DNA of 64,000 bases from Sphaerosporella brunnea (taxonomy: Eukaryota > Ascomycota > Pezizomycetes > Pezizales > Pyronemataceae), in the NCBI GenBank assembly GCA_008704415.1, contig VXIS01000030.1:186001-250000 (forward strand), in the 5' to 3' direction. The position numbers were made by a program, and so were the translations under genes. A model generated the notes under the pieces. It ran no database searches. It saw only the letters and a list, made by a program, of their open reading frames with translations, and was not told the DNA's origin. Shown piece after piece: positions 22,451 to 31,976 of the stretch; position 1 is the first letter of the stretch; each line of letters starts with the position of its first letter.

Positions 22451-22867
22451 ACTATATATCTATCGCTATATAAAGCAGTGGTGTGGCGTTTAACGGTGGC
22501 GTTTTTTCGGTGGCGGTGGCGGGTACCGGTTGCTGGAGGCTGAACCGAACCGAGCTAACCAGTTTGGTGCAGTCAGCCGGCATTGGTATAAGCGGTTCAC
22601 GGACGGCGAAACGGATCGCTCACTGCACGCGCCTCAGGTACCGCTCGACAATGTATATAGGCAGCGAGCGCTCGCGCCCGGGTAGCCGGAAGCGGTGGAT
22701 TCAGCTTGCGTAGCCAGCACAGTGCAGCCACAGATCATATTGTATAATGAATCGTGGCATATCTCTGCAAGCAGTAGGTGCAGCCGCGCTGGTTAGCTCT
22801 ACTGCAGTGGCTGGTGTTGTGGCGCGATGTGAGAGGGTACAAGGCAGGCGAAACACGTCAACCAACG

Positions 22868-23200
22868 CACGCGCCTTCGTGGCGCAATGGTTAGCTGACC
22901 TGTCTCCGCAGTCCGGACCTTAAGCTCAATGCGGCAGACGCCGCGTTCGAGCCCGGCTGGAATCCCCCTGCGGAGACAGTATTGAGGGGCCCCAGCGCGT
23001 GTGTGCCGGGGTGAGCAGGGTTGTCCGACAGCGGGATCTGCACTGATTAGTCAGTCAGAGACGCTGGTTTGTAATGCCCCGGTTACCATTCACTGCAATT
23101 ACGGTCTGAGACAGAAGGCAGCGAGGCCGCAGTGGAGCTGGTAACCCCGGTAACGGGCATACATAATGTGCATCTTTTTTTTATTATTATTATTATTGCT
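22868..23200 (+). mobile_element. tRNA-derived SINE candidate
   Basis: A Pol III A box (TGGCGCAATGG, 22878-22888) and a B box (GTTCGAGCCC, near 22943) stand at tRNA spacing, but the acceptor and T stems do not pair, so it is not an intact tRNA gene. A perfect 12-bp inverted repeat (CTGTCTCCGCAG and its complement) brackets the B box. A body of about 200 bp with a second imperfect inverted repeat follows (ATGCCCCGGTTACCA near 23074). It ends in T8 and (ATT)n near 23170-23195, as expected for a SINE tail. Confidence 0.45.
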
Positions 23201-23794
23201 ATGTAAGGTAGTATTTGGCTGAGTAATTGGCGGTATGTAGATAGTTGGGAAATGGAATAGAATTGTATTGATCCGTGTGGGTGCTGGCGGTGTAGTCGGA
23301 CGGTCTTCCCTCCTCGACTCTAACCCTCTACCTCCTCTCTTTACATTGCCTCGCCGTGTTCCACACGCATCTGCAGCGTACTTATGACTACGTGAAGTGG
23401 CGCTGTACTGATGACTCCACGCCGTGTGGTCACCACACGGCTGTTCACTAGTATAGGGACGAGTCCAGCTTCGTTCGAGTGATGCTTAACTGACAACAGA
23501 CAATGGTTCCCAAAGGTGGCCCACGAAAGAAGCGTGGCGCTCATATATACTTGTGTTTCTTCATGGCCCCGCCAGGCGGAGTATCCAAGAGTCAAAATGG
23601 CCACCACCGGTGGCAGTATTTGCAGCTGACCCGGAACCGGCTATGAAGAACATCAACGTTGGCTGCAGGTTGTCGGTGCGCGATTCCTGCTGAGTGATGG
23701 CTGAAACCTTGCACAAAAAATAGGTTGTCTGAGTGGGCCTTACAACATTGAGTGTTTATAGGTCCGACTGCTTTCAACCTCATATCAAAAAGCC

Positions 23795-23865
23795 CCCATG
23801 GCCCTGCGGTATAAACTGCCGGGTAGCTGGGGTGCCCCGGTTCAAGTCCTGGGGCTTCCTCGCCG
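23795..23865 (+). ncRNA. tRNA-like Pol III segment
   Basis: A perfect B box (GGTTCAAGTCC, 23839-23849) sits in a T-arm that pairs at four of five positions (CCCGG with CCTGG). A weak A-box-like TGGCCCTGCGG lies about 40 bp upstream. The acceptor stem pairs poorly and no clear anticodon arm is seen. It is probably a decayed tRNA or SINE head. Confidence 0.25.
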
Positions 23866-25336
23866 CCTCCTACACGCCTGGGAGCGGAAGGTTTTTGCTG
23901 CTCTCCCCTTTGCTTATATTTTTTTGCCTAAGCGCTTGGACTTTCTTATTAATTTTCTTATGCATTTCTTTCATTTTCTTTTTCGCTCGGTTGAGACGTA
24001 CCCTCACAACGACACTGAGGAGTGAGAATGCATGCCCGCACTCCTCACGCTTGCCCATTAGAAGAAAGACCACACGGTCGGTAATCGTCACTGGGAAGCC
24101 GGGTAAATTTTCGCGCCGGAAACCTCGCTCTATATATAGGGATAGGTAGAATAAATAAATGTACGTGATTTTCTCTATTGCGTCGGGCATGGTGGTAGAG
24201 TGAAGCGCCGGCGTCGTTGCTGTTCTACTTGCTAAGACAAAAGTTACGAACGATGTCATGACTACTGACCAAGGTTACTGAATATAACCTGAACGTAACT
24301 CCGTTCATGGGCAACACTACTTCGAGCTCGATGGAAGGGTCGACCAGCCAAAAGCGATTTGCCCGCACGGAATAAGAAGCTGACGGAGGCTCAAGAACTT
24401 GCGGTCTGCATGTATCTTGATCGATTGGATGTTATTTGTGCTCAAGCTCGCATAAAGATGGTCACCAGCTGTGCGAACCACATTCTGGAGCGCGAGCACA
24501 CCACCCCCCCAACCTACAACACCTCCACCGCATGATGAACCCGAAGTACCTCTTACTAAACGGTCTTTAAAGCATCAATTCCAGTCTGTTTACAACGAAG
24601 TGTGTCGCCTTGAAGAAACGACTCCGAGTCTGAAGCGTAGACTTAAGACTGCCCTGACTAGAGGGCTGGCGCAAGCACACGCCAGTGCTGAAGCAGCTAG
24701 AGAGATCAAGAGAGTCGGCGCAAGCGCACCAAGCGTATGCATTTTCAGCGTGGCGGCGTTTTGTATGCCGAGGAGGTGGTGCGGAGGGATGAGGATGAGG
24801 CGAAAAAGGCACAACAAGCATTGGTAGTGATGGACACGAGCCGAGCCACGAGCTAGAGCCGGCTCGAGCCCGGTGAATTTTGAGCTCGAGCCGGCTCGAG
24901 CCCACCTGTGGCTCGACTCGAGCCGGCTCGAGCTTTTACATAGAATTGTGTTCGTTTTGTGGACGTGCCTGGTCTCAGATATCACTCAGGCGGGACCATC
25001 GCAACCCACCCCACCATCGCTGTAGGGTTGGAAACGTACGTTTGGATTCAGAGTGAGGGGTGATGTCGCGAGTCGGGTTTGGTTCATCTTGTAAATAGTA
25101 CGTCGCGAGCACCGCTTCCCTTCCCTCGCACGCATGGCAAGGGATTACCTCGCCATCTGTGCGTCAAGTGTTTTGTGTGAGCAGCTCTTCTCCGTGTAAG
25201 TTTGAATTTTGCCGAGCCACGTTTGCCCACATCCGCTGATCAACGATGCAGTGCTGGCGATATCATCATGAAAAGCGGACCCGTCTGCTGGAGGAGTCCA
25301 GCAGCAGTTTGTTGCTGCTTAAACATTGGTTGAAGG

Positions 25337-25544
25337 TGTTGGAAACTGGCTTTCTAGGCATGATTGGAGGACGGACAATGACGAGTGACAGGCCACGATA
25401 GAGGCCGAGTGATATCTCGTGATGCTTGGAAGGAGTATATATAAGGGTAGATTAGCCTCCTAGAGCGTAATCAGACAATTTACCTTTACCCCTCACCATC
25501 ATCCTCTCACGCTTGATTCCTTCCGAAAGACCCTCTTTCCAACA
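25337..25544 (+). repeat. Copia 5' LTR
   Basis: TG...CA ended, 208 bp. A TATA-like GTATATATAAG lies near 25435-25445, and transcription would begin shortly after. The LTR pairs with 30168-30375. Confidence 0.95.
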
Positions 25545-25556
25545 GGTTATGAGCCC
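25545..25556 (+). promoter_or_regulatory. Half-tRNA primer binding site
   Basis: GGTTATGAGCCC directly follows the LTR. It is the complement of GGGCTCATAACC, the anticodon arm of the fungal initiator Met tRNA (CAT anticodon), rather than of a tRNA 3' end. Drosophila copia and yeast Ty5 (hemivirus type) prime in this way. Confidence 0.8.
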
Positions 25557-25660
25557 GACGTGTTACCACTAGCCAAAAGACCGATCCAGACCTACCTACC
25601 AAAAGACGAATTCAGAGCTTTTAGCCGAAAAACACCAATCCAGACCTACCCTGCTCAGCT

Positions 25661-26623
25661 ATGTCGTCAACCAAAGACACCTTCAAGCACTCTATGGGCA
25701 CCTTCGATCGCCTCAACAGCCTCAACTACACCTCCTGGTCCAACAGCATGCGACGCCTGCTCTGCGCAATTGATGCATGGGACATCGTCAACGGCGAAGA
25801 AGAAGAGCCTGCTAGACTGGCAGCAAACGCAATCGACAGAGTTGTCCAGAAGTTTAAGGACTATGGACGCAGAAGTCAAACTGCCGCAGCCAGCATCCAC
25901 AACGCCTGCTCCGAAGACATCAGAGCGTATATCGACAGCATCGACGACCCTGCCGAAATGTGGCAGATTCTGGAAGAGAGGTTGAATATAGCCAGCACCT
26001 CCGTCGGCCGTCAGCAAATCCATCACCGCTTCATCAATCTGCGGCCGACTCCCGGAGCTCCTATCAGTAGCTTCTTCTCCGAGCTCCGTCAGCTCCAAAA
26101 CCAAATCCGTGGAACCGAAGAGGAAATCTCCGACACTGCCTTCAAAATGCATATATTCTCCTCGCTGCCGCCTGCTTTCAAAGTCACCGCCAAAATCCAG
26201 CAAAACAACCCCCATGCGACTGTCCAATCCATCATGGATGCCTTGCTCGAAGACGAGAGAGTCCGATCCATGCGACACCAATCGGATGCAGCTGCAGAAG
26301 CCCTTGCTAGCAACGCTAGCAGTGCTAAAAATGCTAGCAGTGCTAGCAGTGACCAGTCGAAGAAATGGTGCGAATTCTGCGAGAGATCCACCCACAATAC
26401 CAGTCAATGCTGGTCGAAGAAGTCGAAAATGAAGAAGCGCCAGCGCGACACTACGTCCGACAGCGAGGACTCTGTCTGCTACTATTGCGGTGAACCCGGC
26501 CACAGAGTCTCGAAATGCCCCGTTAAGCAGAAAGCGATTGCCGCCCGACGAAAGCCTAGAAAAACCGAATCCAACAAGGAAGCTAGTCCCGAATCCTCCG
26601 AATCGGCTGCGGCTGCCTATTGA
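25661..26623 (+). CDS. Copia Gag, 320 aa
   Basis: Structural protein that packages the element RNA into cytoplasmic particles. It starts MSSTKDTFKHSMGTFDRL at the first ATG after the leader. Residues about 10-215 form the helical UBN2/copia Gag region (WSNSMRRLLCAIDAWDIV, MWQILEERL, FINLRPTPGAPISSFF, LPPAFKV). A Ser/Ala-rich linker is followed by a first Cys/His cluster (WCEFCERSTHNTSQCW, about 238-253) and a classical zinc knuckle CYYCGEPGHRVSKC (about 275-288). It ends AAAAY and a UGA. Translation after the UGA remains open in the same frame into the protease region. Confidence 0.92.
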   Translation: MSSTKDTFKHSMGTFDRLNSLNYTSWSNSMRRLLCAIDAWDIVNGEEEEPARLAANAIDRVVQKFKDYGRRSQTAAASIHNACSEDIRAYIDSIDDPAEMWQILEERLNIASTSVGRQQIHHRFINLRPTPGAPISSFFSELRQLQNQIRGTEEEISDTAFKMHIFSSLPPAFKVTAKIQQNNPHATVQSIMDALLEDERVRSMRHQSDAAAEALASNASSAKNASSASSDQSKKWCEFCERSTHNTSQCWSKKSKMKKRQRDTTSDSEDSVCYYCGEPGHRVSKCPVKQKAIAARRKPRKTESNKEASPESSESAAAAY

Positions 26624-29600
26624 CGGGACGGCGCCTCTGTCTCCGCCTGTACTTCTCTGAAGTCAGAGGCGCTTATATCGTCGAATACTTCATCCGACCG
26701 TAATCCCACTTGGGCTATCGATTCGGCGGCTTCTCACCATATGTGTAATAACCCTAACCTATTCTCATCCCTTTCATCTGTCAACTACGTTGTCAGGCTT
26801 GGAGATCATAACCAAACTGACGTCCATCAAGCCGGCTTTGTCTCTGTTAACGGCCTCCGTCTCTACTGTCTATTCATACCCGAATTCAGGCTATCCCTGA
26901 TATCTGTCGCTCAGCTCGATTCTGCCGGAAACAGGTCCACATTCTTTGACGGGACCTGTATGGTCACAACGGCAAATGGGCATACGATTCTCAAAGCAAC
27001 GATTGACGGACGCCTCTATAAGGTTTAACTTCAGGCTGACATGCATGTCACCACCAGATTGGGGCTACAGACGTTACCTCCTGTTAAGGCAAAACGCGCT
27101 ATTCAACCCCCTGAAACCAAAACTAGGCCCATGCTATCCGATCAAGGAATGCATGAAACTGAAACAAGGTATAATCCTCCCATGCCCTCAGTGCGAATTA
27201 GGGAGTATATAAGCCCTATACGGCTACCCTCAGTACGAAAAAGAGCATCCCCTTGCTCCAGTACGATCCTCAGTACGAAAAGAGCATCCTCTTGCTCCAG
27301 TACGACCTTCAGTACGAAAAGAGCGCTTCTACGCTCCAGTACGACCCTTAGTACGAAAACAGTGCTCTGCGCTCCAGTACGCTGAAAACTAAGCTAAGTG
27401 TTGAAAACGACATTGAATGCAGCAAAAACACCCAAGAATGGGACAAAATTTGGCTAACTCCTGCCAGTACTCCAAAGCAAATTGACCCTTTTGAGCTATG
27501 GCATCGCCGACTTGCTCACCTAAATGCGGCTTCGATGAAGAAGCTCCTCAACATATCGATGCCGAACCCGCCTACAAACTGCGAAGTCTGCATAACTGGC
27601 AAACACACCCAGAAATTCGAGAGGTCCAAGCAGACTAGAGCCACCAAACCGTTTGAATTCATACATTCCGACGTATGCGGTCCTCTGAAATCCAGCATCG
27701 GAGGAGCTTCCTACTATATCGTCTACGCCGACAACTTCACCCGCTATAACGAAGTCTGCTTCCTAGTCACCAAAAACGCTCCCGAAATCATATCGAAATT
27801 CAAAGTTTTTAAAGCGGCTATCGCAAACAAGGGCCGCCTCATCCAACGTTTTCGCTGCGACAACGGTGGTGGTGAATACAACAACAACGAATTCCAGAAG
27901 ATTCTGACAGATTCGGGAATCCGATACGAACCTGCTCCGGCCTACACTCAGCATAAAAACGGCGTCGCCGAAAGGATGATTCGGACTATCAATACCAAGG
28001 CTTGCTGCATGCTGATCGATGCGACGCTTCCTATGCGATTCTGGGCCGAAGCAGTAAGGACAGAAGTATATATCCACCGAAGGACCCCGACCGCAGCCTG
28101 CAACCACATGACACCATATTAAATGCTATACGAAGAAAAGCCTAAATTGGAACATCTTCGACGCTTCGGATGCATCACCTACAAATATATCCCGAAAGAG
28201 CAGTGCAAAAACAAGAAGTTTGGCATACGATCGCGACCTTGTATGATGCTCGGATACGTCCACAACACTACCAAAATCTGGCGTCTATGGGACCCCGACC
28301 GTGGCCTAAACGGAGGTGCTATCGAATGCTCAAAAAAAAAAACCGTTGTTTTCAACGAAAACCGTAACCGCTTCGAAACCGACAATCAGACCGAAAACGA
28401 CGTTGAATTACCTACCTATGCCGATGACGGCGAATCAGACGACGAATTCGACCTCGTAGCAGCGGATGCAGCCATAGTTGAGAAGGCAAATCGAGGGGGG
28501 AGTGACGAAGCTGACCCGATTTCCCTCCTCTACGAGCCTGATCCTAGCTCGTTAGAAGAAGCAATGACTAGCCCCCACAAAGCCTCTTGGATTGAAGCCA
28601 TGAAAGAGGAATGGAAGTCGCTACTAGTCAACCTCACTTTCGACTTCGATGGAAATCAAGCCTCGACGGGAACCTCAAAGGCAATCGGAAGCAGATGGGT
28701 CTTTCGGACGAAACTGAATCCAGACGGGACCACGAAATTCAAGGTCAGACTAGTAATCAAGGGATACAAGCAAGTCAAAGGCGTCAATTTCAATGAAACC
28801 TACGCTCCCGTCTCGAATCTCTCCACTCTCCGCATGCTACTAGCCATGAGTGCCCAAAAAGGCTGGCAAATTGACCATATGGACGTCAAATCAGCTTTCC
28901 TCAACCCCAAGATCGACAACGAAAACGTCTATATGACCTTACCGAAAGGCATAGAAGAAGTCAATCCGTCACTGTCAGGATCAACCGTAAGACTGCAAAA
29001 AGCCCTATATGGGCTCAAGCAAGCGCCAAAGCTCTGGTATGACAGCATCAACCAATTCCTGCTATCCGTTGGCTTCAGTCAATCCGCTGCAGATCCAAAC
29101 CTCTACATCATCAAAGAGGAAGCTCTGCTGCTACTCTATGTCGATGACATCCTCATCGTCCACGTGAAGCAAGGTGGAGGAGAAAACACCAAACGGCACC
29201 TCAACAAGCGTTACGAAATGACAGATCTTGGCGAAGCTCAGAGGTTTCCAGGCCTGGAAATCAGACAAAACACCGCAGGCATCACCCTCAGCCAGACAAC
29301 GTATATACACTCCATCATCCGGAAATTCGGCCTAGTAAGTGCAAAAGAGGTCTCGTCACCAATGGACGCCAATGTCGACCTCGACAACCTCCTATGCAAC
29401 GACAAGCAGCTGACAGACAAGACTCTATACCAATCGATGATTGGGTCCCTGATGTATGCAGCATTGGGCACTAGGCCTGACATTGCATTCTGCGTAACGG
29501 TCCTGAGCAAATACAATGCTTATCCCCTACAGATGCACCTAACGGTCGCAAAGCTAGCTCTACGATACCTCAAGAAAACGTCGAAATACGGACTGCACTT

Positions 29601-30135
29601 TACGGGCATCGTCCAGCAGCCGAATGCTAGCGAAATAGGCTTTACAGACTCCGACTGTGCTGGAAGCACAGGAAGCAGGAAGTGGATAGGAGGATACGTA
29701 TTCCAAACGAATAAGGGGTCGATATCCTGGCAAGCGAAGTCGCAAACCGTCGTCGCCCTATCAACGCTGGAAGCTGAATATATAGCGTGCTCGGATGCGA
29801 CTCGAGAAGCACCATGGCTACGACAGCTACGCAGCGATATCGACGGATCGATCGACGACGCTATGCCAATAAACTGCGACAACCAAGGAGCGCTGAAGCT
29901 CATTGCAACCGGAGTTCTCAAAGCAAAGACGAAGCATATGGACATCAAGTTCCACCATGCTAAGGACGACCAGGAGAAAGGCAACGTCAAATTCGACTAC
30001 ATCGCCTCTGAAGCCAACGTCGCAGACCTCCTAACCAAGGCCCTTCCCGTCGGTCGACACCAAGCCCTTACCGAAAGTCTTGGCCTACACGAAGTTAAAG
30101 TATCGGACACTCCCCAGAAAGAGGGCGGAGTGTAG
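26624..30135 (+). pseudogene. Copia Pol: protease, integrase, RT, RNase H; broken
   Basis: Protease: WAIDSAASHHM (near 26715) carries the D-S-A active site; this frame stops at 27026-27028. A repeat array (27232-27380) and a frame change follow. Integrase: LWHRRLAHLN ... CEVC is the HHCC finger, and HSDVCGPL, RCDNGGGEY and GVAERM hold the D-D-E residues; a TAA at 28120-28122 interrupts it. Reverse transcriptase: WVFRTKLNPDG, then DVKSAFLN and YVDDILIV. RNase H: FTDSDCAGSTGSRKWIGGYVF, LEAEYIA, CDNQGA and HMDIKFHH. It ends at 30135, just before the polypurine tract. Confidence 0.92.
27232..27380 (+). repeat. Four tandem hairpin repeats within pol
   Basis: Four units of about 39 bp start at 27232, 27272, 27311 and 27350. 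Each reads AGTACGAAAA, a 5-bp stem, a loop and the complementary stem, then CCAGTACG. Inner stems are GAGCA/TGCTC (units 1 and 2), GAGCG/CGCTC (unit 3) and AGTGC/GCGCT (unit 4, one wobble). The outer GTAC pairs with the closing GTAC. The array sits between protease and the integrase finger, where copia elements normally have plain linker coding sequence. Confidence 0.8.
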
Positions 30136-30152
30136 ACGATCGGTAACTACCT

Positions 30153-30167
30153 AGAAAGAGGGGGGAG
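30153..30167 (+). promoter_or_regulatory. Copia polypurine tract
   Basis: AGAAAGAGGGGGGAG abuts the first base of the 3' LTR and is the expected plus-strand primer. A near copy (AGAAAGAGGGCGGAGTGT, about 30117-30134) overlaps the last codons of pol. Confidence 0.88.
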
Positions 30168-30375
30168 TGTTGGAAACTGGCTTTCCAGGCATGATTGGAG
30201 GACGGACAAGGACGAGTGACAGGCCAAGATAGAGGCCGAGTGATATCTCGTGAGGCTTGGAAGGAGTATATATAAGGGTAGATTAGCCTCCTAGAGCGTA
30301 ATCAGACAATTTACCTTTACCCCTCACCATCATCCTCTCACGCTTGATTCCTTCCAAAAGACCCTCTTTCCAACA
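30168..30375 (+). repeat. Copia 3' LTR
   Basis: 208 bp, five differences from the 5' LTR (T/C, T/G, C/A, T/G, G/A), followed at once by the GAAGG target duplication. Confidence 0.95.
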
Positions 30376-31163
30376 GAAGGAAACTGACGTCCAGCCATGG
30401 GAAAGGTGGGGGTATGAACTTGAAGACACCGCCGCGGATCCTTCCGCCAGACATCGTGTGTGCATTGCGGGAGACGGGGCCGGGCCGGAGAGCAATAGTG
30501 ACCTTGACGCCCCGGAGGGGGCAGATTCAGCTGCCGAGGCCGCTTTGAACTCCTCCTCAGGGCTATCAGACAACTCCGATTGATAGCTTGTAAACGCTTA
30601 TGGAGTCTACAGGGTCCCACCAATCGTTTCCCTCGTGCCTTAAACCGTGGCATGGCTCGAGCCGGGTTCGAGCCGGCTCGTGATCGGCTCGAGCCCACGA
30701 GCCGAGTCCGGAAATCTGACGAGCCGGCTCGAGCCTACCCTCCGGCTCGAGTCGAGCCGGCTCGTGTCCATCACTAAGCACTGGAGCGTGCGCAGAATGC
30801 CATCAACAGAGCTGCAAACGCAGAGAGAAAACGATTTCTTGAGGCTGTGAAAGAGAATACAAAGACGATTCTGTTATCTTCTCGGAAGAAGCTCATGAAG
30901 GCATTGTGTTTGGAGGTTCGGAAGGAAGGAAGGAAACGAGCGAAGCGTAGCAAGCGGTGCACGACTGACCACATGCAATTCTATATTCTATATTCTATGT
31001 GTTTCCATGTAATTCTGAGATGTGGTTTGGGCGTGGTGGTGGTGGTCGCGGGGGCGGCGGTCGAAAAATTCTATCGTTGGGCTTCGGTACCGTTGTTGGG
31101 ATGGCCGGCACTGACTTGTGAGTGCCCCTGGGAGCGAGCCTGCGAGCGACCGGGGCACGAGTA

Positions 31164-31605
31164 CCACCCAAAAAGCCTCGAAAAGAGCAGGATACCACCA
31201 AATTTCGTTATTGTCCAGGATACCACAGCCCCGCGTGAGAGTCCGTGACCAACATTGGTTTCGTTCCCTTCATTCAAATATCCGTGCTAGCTACACATCA
31301 GTGTTCCTCACAGTCCAGTCTGACCAGTCCCGAGCGCGGACCGGACCTGGATCACATCATGCAGTCCAGTCCGCGAGGCTGCCCTGGACTAATCAGTCCT
31401 TGGAGGGGTAACGACTGGACGGCCTGCAGGCGATCCAGTCGACTAGATACGCTAGCGGAGTCGTTTCCCTGCGCATGTAAGCGCACATCCTCGAGGTTTA
31501 TTGCCAGAAATTGTGATTGATACCCCGAGACAACTGGCGTCAGACGAAGATATTAAGGCATAAAGTCGGGAGATAAATTCAAATGCACCACAATAGAAAC
31601 TGCCT
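31164..31605. other. Right flank of pogo; hAT-delta end fragment
   Basis: No gene. From about 31310 the sequence CAGTGTTCCTCACAGTCCAG resembles the terminus of the hAT element at 53412, followed by similar GGACC/AGTCC-rich DNA, but no opposite end or target duplication was found. Confidence 0.35.
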
Positions 31606-31747
31606 GTCCACAGGGCACTTGATGTTCTTGAAATCGGGAGCACGTGCAGCCAAACCCTAACTATACAGAGTTGGGTATGTCTGAAACCATAGAAAAGTAG
31701 ATAGAACGATGGTTAGGGCAAGCGGCGAAAATTGAGCTGGATTTTAT

Positions 31748-31755
31748 TATAAAAG
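31748..31755 (+). promoter_or_regulatory. TATA box of gene copy B
   Basis: TATAAAAG lies 229 bp before the ATG at 31977. The duplicated block shared with copy A begins near 31606, and both promoters keep the AACCCTAAC motif and the GGTTAGGGCAAGCGG segment. Confidence 0.6.
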
Positions 31756-31810
31756 GCGGCGAATCCTCCATTCCCTCTTCATACCTCTCCTTGACCTTCA
31801 CTTCGATCTC

Positions 31811-31965
31811 TTTGATCAACATTCTTCGGCGAATCTTCATATCGATCAACATTCTTCGGCGAATCTTCATATCGATCAACATTCTTCATATCGATCAACA
31901 TTCTTCGGTCATATCGATCAACATTCTTCGGTCATATCGATCAACATTCTTCGGCGAATCTTATA
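31811..31965 (+). repeat. Tandem repeats in the copy B leader
   Basis: Six copies of a 20-30 bp unit (ATCGATCAACATTCTTCGGC with or without GAATCTTCAT) fill the region between the TATA box and the start codon. Copy A has only one such unit (10340-10356). Confidence 0.85.
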
Positions 31966-31976
31966 TACCTACAGCG

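Larger units (their letters stand above)
21964..24319. mobile_element. hAT-type element nested in pogo, family epsilon
   Basis: A 2356-bp insertion with termini T(A/G)GTGTTGCCCATGA and a perfect 8-bp target duplication CTTCGAGC (21956-21963 and 24320-24327). The duplication lies within pogo coding sequence. No transposase is recognised inside. It contains a fragment related to 9000-9290, a tRNA-like SINE candidate and a second Pol III-like segment. Confidence 0.85.
25337..30375 (+). mobile_element. Complete Ty1/copia retrotransposon, 5039 bp
   Basis: Two 208-bp LTRs (25337-25544 and 30168-30375) start TGTTGG and end CAACA, differing at five positions (97.6 % identical). The 5-bp target duplication GAAGG is exact (25332-25336 and 30376-30380). 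Primer site, gag, protease, integrase, reverse transcriptase, RNase H and polypurine tract are in copia order. Two stops within pol, a gag-pol UGA and a frame break make this copy inactive despite its young LTRs. Confidence 0.95.
25098..30583 (+). pseudogene. hAT transposase C-terminus split by copia
   Basis: Before the copia element the frame gives HRFPSLARMARDYLAICASSVLCEQLFSV, the hAT dimerisation motif (shown here in pieces: HRFPSLARMARDYLAI, then SSVLCEQLFSV). A likely 56-bp intron (25196-25251, GTAAGT to GCAG) follows, then AGDIIM and, after a one-base loss, LLEESSSSLLLLKHWL. The frame resumes after the copia at about 30381 with ETDVQPWERWGYELED and an acidic tail to a stop at 30583. 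The N-terminal catalytic part is absent. Confidence 0.72.
24825..30776 (+). mobile_element. hAT element, family beta, nested in pogo and split by copia
   Basis: The termini read TAGTGATGGACACGAGCC inward. The flanking octamers are AGCATTGG (24817-24824) and AGCACTGG (30777-30784), one mismatch. The subterminal 120 bp at each end are packed with GAGCCGGCTCGAGCC-type palindromes. Without the copia element, about 910 bp remain, including the C-terminal exon pair of a hAT transposase. It landed in the basic tail of the pogo transposase. Confidence 0.85.
21830..30985 (+). pseudogene. pogo-like transposase, deleted and split in three
   Basis: Piece 1 (21830-21963) begins MQQAESYKSIETGIQAAIEV and continues VNIAAAAREFNLPEQRLRAG, a psq-type helix-turn-helix. 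Piece 2 (24328-24824) holds KLTEAQELAVCMYLDRLDVI ... CANHILERE, the second DNA-binding half, then a Pro-rich joint and a coiled C-terminal region (KRSLKHQFQSVYNEV ... SLKRRLKTALTRGLAQAHA). Piece 3 (30785-30985) continues the basic tail (RKRFLEAVKENTKTILLSSRKKLMKAL). A TAA near 24375 and a frame change near 24710 add to the damage. The catalytic DDE domain is missing between piece 2's two halves. Confidence 0.72.
21637..31161 (+). mobile_element. pogo/Fot1-like element carrying three later insertions
   Basis: The termini read CTCGTGCC inward and are followed by about 95 bp of almost identical inverted repeat (left about 21668-21765, right about 31062-31155). TA flanks both sides (21635-21636 and 31162-31163). 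Without its insertions the element would be about 1.2 kb. It encodes a helix-turn-helix start, a second DNA-binding block and a basic C-terminal tail, but no DDE core, so it is an internally deleted derivative. Two hAT elements (21964-24319 and 24825-30776) interrupt it, and the second contains a copia element. Confidence 0.85.

Noticed and set aside
25667..26503. 278-codon minus frame across gag
   Set aside because: It is the antisense shadow of the copia Gag gene, which has clear zinc-knuckle and capsid features.
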